Assembly: GCA_018402135.1 (NCBI GenBank)
Contig: JAGYJF010000003.1
Coordinates: 682,001-746,000, forward strand
DNA length: 64,000 bases
Direction of reading: 5' to 3'
Source: Flavobacteriaceae bacterium
GTDB lineage: Bacteria > Bacteroidota > Bacteroidia > Flavobacteriales > Flavobacteriaceae
Within the stretch, counting starts at the first letter, position 1. The number at the start of each line of letters is the position of its first letter. The position numbers were made by a program, and so were the translations under genes. Shown here piece by piece: positions 55,211 to 64,000 of the stretch. The notes beneath the pieces are model-generated. The model was not told where the DNA came from, made no database searches, and saw only the letters and a program-made list of their open reading frames with translations.

Positions 55211-55280
55211 GTGATACCAGTTGCGAAATAAAGGCACTACAGAAATTATAATTTCGGAGTTGAAAACCTAAAATCCCAGA

Positions 55281-56957
55281 ATGGAATTAAATAAATACAG
55301 CAAAACAGTAACTCAAGACCCAACGCAGCCAGCAGCCCAAGCCATGCTGCACGCCATAGGATTAACCAAAGAAGATTTTTACAAACCCATGGTAGGTATA
55401 GCAAGTACAGGTTACGAAGGAAACCCTTGTAATATGCATCTCAACGATTTGGCAAAGCTGGTAAAAGAAGGCACTAAAAATAAGGATATTGTAGGATTAA
55501 TTTTCAATACTATAGGCGTAAGCGATGGCATTTCAATGGGAACTCCTGGGATGCGTTATTCTTTGCCATCTAGAGATATCATAGCCGATTCTATGGAAAC
55601 TGTGGTGCAAGCCATGAGCTACGATGGTTTGATAACTGTTGTAGGTTGTGATAAAAATATGCCAGGTGCTTTAATGGCCATGATTCGTTTAAACAGACCA
55701 AGTATTTTGGTGTACGGCGGTACGATTGATTCTGGTTGCCACAACGGAAAAAAACTAGATGTTGTTTCCGCATTTGAAGCTTGGGGAAGTAAAGTTGCTG
55801 GCACTATGTCAGAAACAGAATACCAAAGTATAGTTGAAAAAGCTTGCCCCGGAGCTGGTGCTTGCGGTGGCATGTATACCGCGAATACCATGGCTTCAGC
55901 TATTGAAGCGTTAGGGATGGCTTTGCCATTCAACGCCTCCAATCCAGCATTAAGCGACGCAAAAAAGCAAGAATCCGTAAAAGCCGGTGAAGCTTTAAGA
56001 GTTTTACTAGAAAAGGATATTAAACCATCTGATATTATTACTAGAAAATCTCTTGAAAACGCTGTGAGATTGGTGACAATCCTAGGTGGCTCAACCAATG
56101 CGGTATTACACTTTTTGGCTATTGCTAGAGCTGCTCAAATTGATTTTACACTTAAAGATTTTCAAACTATCAGTGATAACACACCATTCTTAGCCGATTT
56201 AAAACCGAGCGGAAAGTATTTGATGGAAGACGTGCACGCGGTAGGTGGCATTCCAGCAGTATTAAAATATCTGTTGAAAAAAGGCCTGATTCATGGTGAT
56301 TGTTTAACAGTAACAGGAAAAACTATAGCCGAAAATCTGCGAGATGTCCAAGATTTAACAGATGGTCAAGAGGTGATCAAACCAATTGAAAATCCCATCA
56401 AAATTAGTGGACATCTACGAATGTTATTTGGAAACCTAGCCGAAGAAGGTAGCGTCGCCAAAATTACAGGTAAAGAAGGCTTGCAATTTAGAGGTAAGGC
56501 CAAAGTTTTTGAAAGCGAATACGAAGCCAATGATGGTATTCGAGATGGCAAAGTAGAAAAGGGTGATGTGGTTGTCATTCGATATGAAGGCCCAAAAGGT
56601 GGTCCAGGCATGCCAGAAATGCTAAAACCTACCGCAGCTATTATGGGTGCAGGTTTAGGGAACGAAGTTGCCTTAATTACTGATGGCAGATTTTCAGGCG
56701 GTACGCACGGATTTGTAGTGGGTCATATAACACCAGAAGCTCAGGAAGGTGGCGCGATAGCCCTAGTAAAGGACGGCGATTACATTACTATAAATGCAGA
56801 AACTAATACCATTCAATTAGAAGTTTCAGATGAAGCGTTAAAACTGAGAAAGCAGCAATGGAAGGCACCTGAATTAAAATTCAAACGCGGGGTTTTATAT
56901 AAATATGCAAGAACTGTTTTGTCCGCCTCAAAAGGCTGTGTCACGGATGAGTTTTGA
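55281..56957 (+). CDS. ilvD: Dihydroxy-acid dehydratase
   Basis: 558 residues, family length. It dehydrates dihydroxy-isovalerate and dihydroxy-methylvalerate in valine/isoleucine synthesis. Fe-S ligand Cys residues appear in [25 protein letters not shown] and [16 protein letters not shown]. The C-terminal [19 protein letters not shown] is the family end signature. First gene of a five-gene ilv operon, with palindromic elements upstream. Confidence 0.97.
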   Translation: MELNKYSKTVTQDPTQPAAQAMLHAIGLTKEDFYKPMVGIASTGYEGNPCNMHLNDLAKLVKEGTKNKDIVGLIFNTIGVSDGISMGTPGMRYSLPSRDIIADSMETVVQAMSYDGLITVVGCDKNMPGALMAMIRLNRPSILVYGGTIDSGCHNGKKLDVVSAFEAWGSKVAGTMSETEYQSIVEKACPGAGACGGMYTANTMASAIEALGMALPFNASNPALSDAKKQESVKAGEALRVLLEKDIKPSDIITRKSLENAVRLVTILGGSTNAVLHFLAIARAAQIDFTLKDFQTISDNTPFLADLKPSGKYLMEDVHAVGGIPAVLKYLLKKGLIHGDCLTVTGKTIAENLRDVQDLTDGQEVIKPIENPIKISGHLRMLFGNLAEEGSVAKITGKEGLQFRGKAKVFESEYEANDGIRDGKVEKGDVVVIRYEGPKGGPGMPEMLKPTAAIMGAGLGNEVALITDGRFSGGTHGFVVGHITPEAQEGGAIALVKDGDYITINAETNTIQLEVSDEALKLRKQQWKAPELKFKRGVLYKYARTVLSASKGCVTDEF

Positions 56958-57026
56958 ATCGAATAGTTAATAATTAGTAAAAAACAATTTGACAATCGAA
57001 ATTGTTCATAATAAGGGTTGAAAAAG

Positions 57027-58763
57027 ATGAAAGAAGTACAAACTTTAGAAAATAACATAGCTGTTTTAAATCAAACGGAACGCATCTCAGGTAGTGAAGC
57101 GATTATTAAATGCTTACTAGCTGAAGGCGTGGAAATTTTATACGGCTATCCCGGCGGAGCCATCATGCCGGTATATGATGAATTATACAAATATCAAGAC
57201 AAGATTCATCATGTGCTCACACGTCACGAACAATGTGCTGCGCATGCTGCACAAGGTTATGCAAGAATTTCAGGAAAAGTTGGTGTGGCCATAGCGACTT
57301 CCGGTCCTGGCGCTACCAATCTTATTACAGGAATTGCAGATGCCCAAATAGATTCTACACCTTTGGTCTGTATCACGGGGCAAGTCGGTTCGCACTTGTT
57401 GGGAAGCGATGCCTTTCAAGAAACAGATATTGTTGGTATTTCAACACCAGTTACCAAATGGAACCACCAAATCACCAAAGCTTCTGAAATTCCAGAAGTC
57501 CTAGCAAAGGCATTCTACATTGCTAAAAGTGGCAGGCCAGGACCTGTATTGATAGATATAACTAAAGATGCACAGTTTGAACAATTCGATTTTCAATATA
57601 AAAAATGTACGTCAGTAAGAAGTTATAAACCTGTGCCTGATACGGATGAAAAGACTATAAATGCTGCTGCAGATTTAATCAACAATGCTAAAAAACCTTT
57701 TATTATTTGGGGTCAAGGTATAATTTTAGGTCAAGCTGAAAATATTCTAAAATCAGTTATAGAAAAGACTGGAATTCCAGCGGCTTGGACAATTTTAGGG
57801 GCATCGGCCATTCCAACCTCACATCCATTAAATGTTGGTATGGTTGGTATGCACGGTAATTACGCACCAAATGTATTGACCAACGAATGCGATGTGCTCA
57901 TTGCCATCGGAATGCGTTTTGATGATCGCGTCACAGGAAATCTTCAAACTTATGCCAAACAAGCTAAGATTATTCACTTTGAAATTGATCCGGCAGAAGT
58001 CGATAAAAATGTAAAAACCGATGTTGCTGTTTTGGGCGATGCCAAACAAAGCTTAACAAAATTGTTACCATTGCTTTTTAACAATAGTCATCCTGAATGG
58101 GTTCAAAAGTTTAAGGATTTATATAAAATAGAATACGAAGAAGTCATTAAAAACGATCTACATCCAACCAAAGAAGGTTTGACCATGGGTGAAGTTTTAA
58201 AGGAAATCAATCAACAAACAAAAGGAAATGCAGCCATCGTAAGTGATGTAGGCCAACACCAAATGATTGCCTGTCGTTACGCTAATTTTAACATTACAAA
58301 AAGCAATATTACCTCTGGCGGCCTAGGAACTATGGGATTTGCACTTCCTGCAGCTATAGGTGCAAAAATGGCAGCGCCAGAACGCGATGTGATTGCTATT
58401 ATTGGTGATGGTGGTTACCAAATGACCATACAAGAATTAGGCACCATATTCCAGCAACGTGTACCGGTTAAAATTGTGGTTTTAAACAATGAATTTCTCG
58501 GAATGGTCCGCCAATGGCAGCAATTATTTTTTGAAAGACGCTACGCTTCAACCGAAATGGTAAATCCAGATTTTGTAGCTATTGCAAAAGGCTATCAAAT
58601 AGAAGCTCAAAAAGTAACAAAGCGCGAAGATTTAGCTACCGCAGTTAAGGAAATGATGCAATGTGATGGCCCTTACTTTTTAGAAGTTCTTGTTGAAAAG
58701 GAAGATAATGTATTCCCCATGATACCAACTGGAGCAAGTGTTTCAGATATAAGATTAGGATAA
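57027..58763 (+). CDS. ilvB: Acetolactate synthase, large (catalytic) subunit
   Basis: The track start at 57018 is a TTG; the ATG at 57027 (MKEVQTLENN) is preferred, giving 578 residues. This ThDP-dependent enzyme condenses two pyruvates, or pyruvate with 2-oxobutyrate. Features: ILYGYPGGAIMPVYDEL with the catalytic Glu in RHEQCAAHAAQGYAR, and the ThDP/Mg motif IIGDGGYQMTIQELG...LNNEFLGM. The regulatory subunit gene follows after one base. Confidence 0.96.
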   Translation: MKEVQTLENNIAVLNQTERISGSEAIIKCLLAEGVEILYGYPGGAIMPVYDELYKYQDKIHHVLTRHEQCAAHAAQGYARISGKVGVAIATSGPGATNLITGIADAQIDSTPLVCITGQVGSHLLGSDAFQETDIVGISTPVTKWNHQITKASEIPEVLAKAFYIAKSGRPGPVLIDITKDAQFEQFDFQYKKCTSVRSYKPVPDTDEKTINAAADLINNAKKPFIIWGQGIILGQAENILKSVIEKTGIPAAWTILGASAIPTSHPLNVGMVGMHGNYAPNVLTNECDVLIAIGMRFDDRVTGNLQTYAKQAKIIHFEIDPAEVDKNVKTDVAVLGDAKQSLTKLLPLLFNNSHPEWVQKFKDLYKIEYEEVIKNDLHPTKEGLTMGEVLKEINQQTKGNAAIVSDVGQHQMIACRYANFNITKSNITSGGLGTMGFALPAAIGAKMAAPERDVIAIIGDGGYQMTIQELGTIFQQRVPVKIVVLNNEFLGMVRQWQQLFFERRYASTEMVNPDFVAIAKGYQIEAQKVTKREDLATAVKEMMQCDGPYFLEVLVEKEDNVFPMIPTGASVSDIRLG

Positions 58764-58764
58764 T

Positions 58765-59292
58765 ATGAATGAACAAAAATTATATACAGTTACTATTTAT
58801 TCCGAAAACAACATCGGTTTATTAAACCGAATTTCGGCCATTTTTCAACGCAGACATATCAACGTTGAAAGCATCAATATTTCAACCTCAGAGATAGAAA
58901 ATGTTTCTAAATGGACGATTATGGTATGGCTTACCGAAGAGCGCATGAAAAAAATAATCGGACAAATAGATAAGCAAGTAGAGGTCATCAAGGCGTTTTA
59001 TCATCCCGAAGATGAAACTATTTATCAAGAATCTTGCTTGTTTAAAATTAAATCGGATTTATTGTTTGAAGAGCGTCAAATTCAAAATATTATTAAGGAA
59101 AGCAGCGCGAGAATTGTAACAGTGAACCGCGATTTTTTTGTGATTGAAAAATCAGGAAGGAAAGACGAAATTGATTTATTACATCGCGAATTAAGTGTAT
59201 TTGGAGTTATGCAATTTACACGTTCGGGTCGCATTGCAGTAACCAAAGACGAAATGAAAATATCAACAATGCTAAAAGCGTTGCAACATTAA
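58765..59292 (+). CDS. ilvN: Acetolactate synthase, small (regulatory) subunit
   Basis: 175 residues. An N-terminal ACT domain (YTVTIYSENNIGLLNRISAI) with RRHINVESINIS is followed by an ALS-type second domain (SARIVTVNRDFFVIEKSG). It binds and tunes the large subunit, usually conferring valine feedback inhibition. It is one base from ilvB and 12 bases from ilvC. The length suits the long two-domain form called ilvH or ilvN. Confidence 0.95.
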   Translation: MNEQKLYTVTIYSENNIGLLNRISAIFQRRHINVESINISTSEIENVSKWTIMVWLTEERMKKIIGQIDKQVEVIKAFYHPEDETIYQESCLFKIKSDLLFEERQIQNIIKESSARIVTVNRDFFVIEKSGRKDEIDLLHRELSVFGVMQFTRSGRIAVTKDEMKISTMLKALQH

Positions 59293-59304
59293 AAACAAAA
59301 CAAA

Positions 59305-60807
59305 ATGGAAAATTATTTCAACACATTACCATTAAGAAAACAATTAGAGCAGTTAGGAAAATGCCGTTTTATGAAGGCCTCAGAATTTGAAAATGGCATC
59401 AATATATTAAAAGAAAAAAAAATTGTGATTATCGGTTGCGGTGCTCAAGGTTTAAATCAGGGCCTAAACATGAGAGATTCTGGTTTAGATATTTCTTATG
59501 CCTTAAGGCAAGTTGCGATTGATGAACAGCGAGATTCTTATAAAAACGCTTCGTCTAATGGATTTACCGTTGGAACGTATGAGGAATTGATTCCAACAGC
59601 TGATCTAGTGCTCAATCTAACACCCGATAAACAACATACAAATGTGGTGAAGACTGTAATGCCATTGATGAAAAAGGGCGCAACCCTAAGCTATTCTCAT
59701 GGCTTTAATATCGTGGAGGAAGGTACGAAAATCAGGGAAGATATCACCGTAATTATGGTAGCACCAAAATGTCCAGGAACCGAAGTGCGTGAAGAGTACA
59801 AACGCGGTTTTGGGGTGCCAACCTTAATCGCCGTTCACCCAGAAAACGACCCAGAACAAAAAGGCTGGGCACAAGCAAAAGCCTACGCGGTTGCCACCGG
59901 TGGTCATAGAGCTGGTGTTTTAGAATCATCCTTTATTGCTGAGGTTAAAAGTGATTTAATGGGCGAGCAAACCATATTATGTGGCCTGTTGCAAACTGGT
60001 GCTATTTTATCGTTCGACAAGATGATTGAAGAAGGTATAGAACCCGGTTACGCAGCCAAATTAATTCAATTTGGTTGGGAAACCATCACCGAAGCTTTAA
60101 AACACGGTGGCATTACCAACATGATGGACCGCTTATCGAATCCTGCAAAAATTAAGGCATTTGAATTATCTGAAGAACTAAAAACCATAATGCGTCCATT
60201 ATTTGAAAAACATATGGACGATATTATCTCAGGTCATTTCTCAAAAACCATGATGGAAGATTGGGCAAACGACGATAAGAATCTATTAAAATGGCGCGCC
60301 GAAACAGGCGAAACTGCTTTTGAAAAAACTGCCTTAACGAGCAACCATATTTCCGAACAAGAATACTTTGACCATGGGGTTTTATTGGTTGCCTTTGTTA
60401 AATCAGGGGTTGAACTCGCCTTCGAAACCATGGTAAGTGCTGGTATTATTGAAGATTCAGCATACTATGAGTCGCTGCACGAATTACCTTTAATTGCCAA
60501 CACCATCGCGAGAAAAAAACTGTTTGAGATGAATAGAGTCATTTCAGATACAGCCGAATATGGCTGTTATTTATTCGACCACGCTTGCAAGCCTTTGCTA
60601 GCTGATTTTATGAAAAACGTCGAAATCTCTGTAATTGGCAAGTCTTATTCAGTCTCAAATGCGGTAGACAATGTTGAAATTATTGCCGTAAATCAGGCTA
60701 TTAGAAACCATCCTATTGAAACGGTTGGAAAACGACTTCGAGCTGCTATGACTGCTATGAAAGTGATAAAGTCTGAAGTAAAAACCAAATCATCAGTACT
60801 CGCTTAA
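59305..60807 (+). CDS. ilvC: Ketol-acid reductoisomerase, long (class II) form
   Basis: 500 residues, matching the long form of enterobacteria and plants rather than the ~330-residue class I. It isomerises and reduces acetolactate or acetohydroxybutyrate with NADPH. Motifs: Rossmann [41 protein letters not shown], and two catalytic helical domains carrying [15 protein letters not shown] and the second-copy [20 protein letters not shown]. Its stop overlaps the ilvA start (TAATG). Confidence 0.96.
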   Translation: MENYFNTLPLRKQLEQLGKCRFMKASEFENGINILKEKKIVIIGCGAQGLNQGLNMRDSGLDISYALRQVAIDEQRDSYKNASSNGFTVGTYEELIPTADLVLNLTPDKQHTNVVKTVMPLMKKGATLSYSHGFNIVEEGTKIREDITVIMVAPKCPGTEVREEYKRGFGVPTLIAVHPENDPEQKGWAQAKAYAVATGGHRAGVLESSFIAEVKSDLMGEQTILCGLLQTGAILSFDKMIEEGIEPGYAAKLIQFGWETITEALKHGGITNMMDRLSNPAKIKAFELSEELKTIMRPLFEKHMDDIISGHFSKTMMEDWANDDKNLLKWRAETGETAFEKTALTSNHISEQEYFDHGVLLVAFVKSGVELAFETMVSAGIIEDSAYYESLHELPLIANTIARKKLFEMNRVISDTAEYGCYLFDHACKPLLADFMKNVEISVIGKSYSVSNAVDNVEIIAVNQAIRNHPIETVGKRLRAAMTAMKVIKSEVKTKSSVLA

Positions 60808-62072
60808 TGGAAGTAAAAACCACATACTTTCCAACACTACCAGCGATTGATGCTGCTGCTATAAAATTAGATGGTATAGCAACGGTTACACCTCTGATGA
60901 AAAATTTGAACTATTCAAATCTGTTTGAGAGCAATATATTTTTTAAACGGGAAGATTTGCAGCAAGTGCGTTCTTATAAAATTAGAGGTGCTTATAATAA
61001 AATGTCTTCGCTTTCAAGTGCCGAAATCGATAATGGTATTGTTTGCGCCAGTGCGGGAAATCATGCGCAAGGGGTGGCTTTATCATGTAAATTATTGAAA
61101 ATAAAAGGCACTATTTTTATGCCCGCGCCAACGCCTAATCAAAAAGTTGAGCAGGTTAAAATGTTTGGTGAAGAATTTATAGATGTCATTTTAACGGGTG
61201 ATAGTTTTGATGATGCTTATCACGCTTCAAAAATTCATTGTCAAAACTTAAGTAAAACATTCATTCATCCGTTCAACGACGAAAAAGTAATCGAAGGCCA
61301 AGCCACTGTAGGTTTAGAGATTATTGACCAAGCGCAACAGCATCCCATTCATTATGTGTTTGTTCCGGTAGGTGGTGGTGGACTTTCAGCAGGACTTTCA
61401 ACCGTTTTTAAAGAGCTCTCGCCACTGACGAAAATTATTGGTGTAGAACCGAAAGGTGCACCTTCAATGTTTACTTCTATAAAGAATAATAGAAATACAG
61501 AATTAAGACATATTGATAATTTTGTGGATGGTGCAGCGGTGAAACGAGTGGGCGATTTAAATTTTGCCATTTGTAAAAATAATCTACATGATATGCTTAC
61601 GGTTGATGAAGGCAAAATTTGTCAAACCATTTTGGATCTTTACAACAAGGAAGCCATCGTTGCTGAGCCCGCAGGTGCTTTAAGTATCGCTGCATTAGAA
61701 CAATATGCAGAAGAAATTAAGGGTAAAAATGTTGTGTGTGTAGTGAGTGGCAGTAATAACGATATTACTAGAACAGCTGAAATTAAGGAACGTGCCTTAT
61801 TGTACGCCAATTTAAAACACTATTTTATTATAAAGTTTCCACAACGCGCTGGCGCTTTGCGAGAATTTGTAGTTGAGATACTCGGTCCGAATGACGACAT
61901 CACGTATTTTCAATATACCAAAAAAACCAATCGTGAAAATGGTGCTGCCGTTGTAGGCTTGGAATTAAAAACTTCAGATGATTTACAACCACTCATTACC
62001 AAAATGAAACTCCACAATTTTTACGGCGACTATCTTAACGATAAACCTGATTTGTTTCAGTTTCTTGTATAA
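60807..62072 (+). CDS. ilvA: Threonine ammonia-lyase (threonine deaminase)
   Basis: 421 residues, the short form with one C-terminal ACT-like regulatory domain. It makes 2-oxobutyrate from threonine for isoleucine. PLP lysine in VRSYKIRGAYNKM, the substrate loop SAGNHAQG, and the PLP phosphate loop VGGGGLSAG are all present; the regulatory domain begins near HYFIIKFPQRAGALREF. It is coupled to ilvC by overlapping stop and start. Leucine genes (leuA-D) do not follow. Confidence 0.95.
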   Translation: MEVKTTYFPTLPAIDAAAIKLDGIATVTPLMKNLNYSNLFESNIFFKREDLQQVRSYKIRGAYNKMSSLSSAEIDNGIVCASAGNHAQGVALSCKLLKIKGTIFMPAPTPNQKVEQVKMFGEEFIDVILTGDSFDDAYHASKIHCQNLSKTFIHPFNDEKVIEGQATVGLEIIDQAQQHPIHYVFVPVGGGGLSAGLSTVFKELSPLTKIIGVEPKGAPSMFTSIKNNRNTELRHIDNFVDGAAVKRVGDLNFAICKNNLHDMLTVDEGKICQTILDLYNKEAIVAEPAGALSIAALEQYAEEIKGKNVVCVVSGSNNDITRTAEIKERALLYANLKHYFIIKFPQRAGALREFVVEILGPNDDITYFQYTKKTNRENGAAVVGLELKTSDDLQPLITKMKLHNFYGDYLNDKPDLFQFLV

Positions 62073-62145
62073 GTTAATTTATCATCCGAGATATTTATTT
62101 TAATTCTTACTACCTTTAGTGAAAACAAATTGCTAAAAAAATTCT

Positions 62146-63738
62146 ATGAAAACGCTATTTAAAAACATTCCTGAAAATTTTCAAATTAAAACATTAACCC
62201 ATCAAAACAGCTATTTAGTGGCTGGTAAATTGGTGCCTTGGAAAGGAGAGCAAGTTGAGGTGTTCTCGTCTATTTCTTCCACAGAAAAATACCAACCTAC
62301 ATTATTAGGAAGTATTCCGTCGCTTACTGAAAAAGAAGCCATTGAGGCCTTAGAAGCAGCTTGCACGGCTTACGACAAAGGTCAAGGTGAGTGGCCAACA
62401 ATGAAGGTTGTGGATAGAATTGCCTGCATGGAAAAGTTTGTAACGCAAATGAAAACCAAAAGAGACGAAGTCGTTAAACTTTTGATGTGGGAAATTGGTA
62501 AAAATTTACCTGACTCTGAAAAGGAGTTCGACAGAACTGTAGAATACATTTATGACACCATTGAAGATTACAAACAATTAGACAGAGATTCTGCTAATTT
62601 CAAGAAACACGATGGTGTTTATGCGCACATCCGACGCGGACCTTTGGGAGTTGTATTGTGTTTAGGACCCTATAATTACCCTTTAAATGAAACTTTTGCG
62701 TTGTTAATTCCAGCAATCATTATGGGGAACACCGCTATTTTTAAACCAGCTAAACACGGTGTTTTACTGCTTTCGCCATTATTAGAGGCGTTTAGAAGTA
62801 GTTTTCCACCAGGCGTGGTTAACATTATTTACGGTCGCGGTCGGGTAGTGGCAACGCCTATCATGCAGTCTGGTAGAATAGATGTGCTGGCACTTATAGG
62901 AAACAGTACATCGGCCAATGCATTGCAAAACGAACACCCTAGACAAAATAGGTTACGCTTGGTATTGGGATTAGAAGCGAAAAATCCAGCGATTGTATTG
63001 AAAGATGCCGATTTAGATTTGGCTATCGACGAATGTATTGCTGGCACGACTTCCTTTAACGGTCAACGCTGTACGGCGTTAAAAGTATTATATGTTCATG
63101 AAGATATTATTGAAGAATTCAACAAACGCTTCTCAGCCAAAGTGGATGCACTTAAGTTCGGGAATCCTTGGGATGTTGGTGCTAAATTAACACCGCTTCC
63201 TGAGCCAGGAAAACCAGCCTATATTCAAGAATTAATTGATGATGCCTTATCAAAAGGAGCCAAAATTATCAACGAAAAAGGCGGTGAAACCACTGATAAT
63301 TATATTTTTCCTGCGGTACTATATCCGGTTACTAAAGACATGCGCGTTTTTCAAGAAGAACAGTTTGGACCTGTGATTCCTGTGCTTTCATTCTCTGATA
63401 TTGACGAGCCTTTAGACGATATGGCCGCTTCTAATTATGGGCAGCAGGTGAGTTTGTTCGGTAAGGATGTAAAAACCTTATCTCCTTTAATCGACACCTT
63501 GGTAAACTTGGTATGTAGAGTAAATTTAAATAGTTCGTGCCAAAGAGGTCCAGACGTGTATCCTTTTACAGGCAGAAAAGATTCAGCGGTTGGTACCTTA
63601 AGTGTACATGACGCTTTGCGCTCGTTTTCAATTAGAACATTTGTGGCCTCTAAAGACAACAGCTATAACAATGCAATTTTAAAGGAGTTATTAACCTCTA
63701 AGGGTTCTAATTTTGTAAGTACAGATTACATACTGTAA
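62146..63738 (+). CDS. gapN: NADP-dependent non-phosphorylating glyceraldehyde-3-phosphate dehydrogenase
   Basis: 530 residues, an aldehyde-dehydrogenase superfamily member. It oxidises glyceraldehyde-3-phosphate directly to 3-phosphoglycerate, making NADPH without ATP. ALDH catalytic residues: Asn in [11 protein letters not shown], Glu in [13 protein letters not shown], Cys in [11 protein letters not shown]; late motif [13 protein letters not shown]-terminal [21 protein letters not shown] stretch supports GapN rather than a generic ALDH. It begins 73 bases after ilvA, with its own short leader. NADPH from it could serve IlvC and GltBD; this is inference. Confidence 0.88.
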   Translation: MKTLFKNIPENFQIKTLTHQNSYLVAGKLVPWKGEQVEVFSSISSTEKYQPTLLGSIPSLTEKEAIEALEAACTAYDKGQGEWPTMKVVDRIACMEKFVTQMKTKRDEVVKLLMWEIGKNLPDSEKEFDRTVEYIYDTIEDYKQLDRDSANFKKHDGVYAHIRRGPLGVVLCLGPYNYPLNETFALLIPAIIMGNTAIFKPAKHGVLLLSPLLEAFRSSFPPGVVNIIYGRGRVVATPIMQSGRIDVLALIGNSTSANALQNEHPRQNRLRLVLGLEAKNPAIVLKDADLDLAIDECIAGTTSFNGQRCTALKVLYVHEDIIEEFNKRFSAKVDALKFGNPWDVGAKLTPLPEPGKPAYIQELIDDALSKGAKIINEKGGETTDNYIFPAVLYPVTKDMRVFQEEQFGPVIPVLSFSDIDEPLDDMAASNYGQQVSLFGKDVKTLSPLIDTLVNLVCRVNLNSSCQRGPDVYPFTGRKDSAVGTLSVHDALRSFSIRTFVASKDNSYNNAILKELLTSKGSNFVSTDYIL

Positions 63739-64000
63739 TTCACAATTGGTATATGAGTAAATAAATTTTTAGAATAAACTAATTAATATGAATAATTCTT
63801 AAAAAAAGGTTGAAAAATATATAATATGATAAAATTTACAACTTAGTACTGTTGTTAAGTTGTAAATGTCAAATTAATTTTTAGTTTTACTCAGATTTTA
63901 CAAGCAATTGAAAGCATTTTCCAATACATACAATTTCACTACAATTGTTATTTCAAGTAGCAGTAGGAATTCATTGCGTCCCGTTTTAAGTCGTCGCCCT
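63739..64000. other. Right-edge intergenic stretch, no gene seen
   Basis: AT-rich and without an ORF of note. TACAACTTAG (63837-63846) and CTTAAC/GTTGTTAAG-type short repeats occur around 63837-63868, but no hairpin with a T-run is clear. The last 30 bases become more GC-rich, perhaps the edge of the next gene. Confidence 0.5.

Noticed and set aside
55619-56098. 159-residue minus-strand ORF inside ilvD
   Set aside because: Entirely within a well-supported ilvD; composition is that of an antisense shadow. The same applies to the long antisense ORFs at 46280-46726, 27442-27882, 13890-14315, 11162-11506 and 21785-22207.
61352-61615. 87-residue minus-strand ORF in ilvA
   Set aside because: Antisense to the PLP domain of ilvA, with no independent evidence.

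Overview
The window is a chromosomal segment of a Bacteroidota bacterium, almost certainly a (probably marine) Flavobacteriaceae. Evidence: AT-rich DNA; genes without Shine-Dalgarno sequences; repeated matches to the Bacteroidota promoter box TAnnTTTG; a SusC/SusD pair; a protein with a type IX secretion (T9SS) sorting tail; GLPGLI-family proteins; a DUF5686 protein; and CarboxypepD_reg-like domains at the N-termini of outer-membrane proteins. Most of the window is ordinary core metabolism. No CRISPR array, insertion sequence, prophage, rRNA or tRNA was recognised.

Layout. 1-7.8 kb: a glycan-uptake locus on the minus strand (T9SS-secreted protein with carbohydrate-binding-like domains, then SusC, then a SusD cut by the window edge), with a divergent membrane-spanning one-component regulator (beta-propeller, Y_Y_Y domain, LuxR-type HTH). 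7.8-9.6 kb: a sparse stretch with a candidate structured RNA, two very small genes, a perfect 18-bp dyad and an acidic lipoprotein. 9.6-14.5 kb: envelope sugar genes, namely a frameshifted waaA (Kdo transferase) diverging from a DegT/DnrJ aminotransferase and galE, then a secreted amidohydrolase. 14.7-25.8 kb, mostly minus strand: lspA, fabD, a COG2509 flavoprotein, a membrane-anchored dihydrofolate reductase (2TM-DHFR fusion), a lone glycogen-binding E-set protein, a duplicated TonB-C protein, thyA, a nucleoside transporter, a bifunctional nuclease and etfBA. 26.2-32.8 kb, plus strand: pdhB, a DUF5686 protein, soluble pyrophosphatase and membrane Na+/H+ pyrophosphatase. 32.9-39.3 kb, minus strand: an S9 peptidase, a deoxynucleoside kinase, an unknown propeller-like protein and a two-component system. 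39.4-44.4 kb, plus strand: a small secreted protein, two GLPGLI proteins and a TonB-receptor-like barrel, divergent from that two-component system. 44.5-48.6 kb, minus strand: metK, amtB, a PII protein and a barrel protein. 49-63.7 kb, plus strand: gltB-gltD, ilvD-ilvB-ilvN-ilvC-ilvA and gapN.

How the genes work together. Ammonium entry (barrel, AmtB, PII) and assimilation (GltBD) are divergently arranged around a control region with two copies of a TATACCC-N11-GGGTATA dyad, one placed like an activator site at the porin promoter. Glutamate from GltBD feeds transamination in the adjacent branched-chain amino-acid operon. DHFR, thyA, the nucleoside transporter and the deoxynucleoside kinase form a loose pyrimidine/folate neighbourhood. 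The two-component system and the GLPGLI/barrel genes look like an envelope regulon of unknown purpose.

The items most worth a second look are the nitrogen operator pair, the two-component/GLPGLI/barrel cassette, the metK leader hairpin, the structured intergenic region near 8.0 kb, the 2TM-DHFR fusion and the waaA frameshift. I do not see a clearly new defence or mobile system here.
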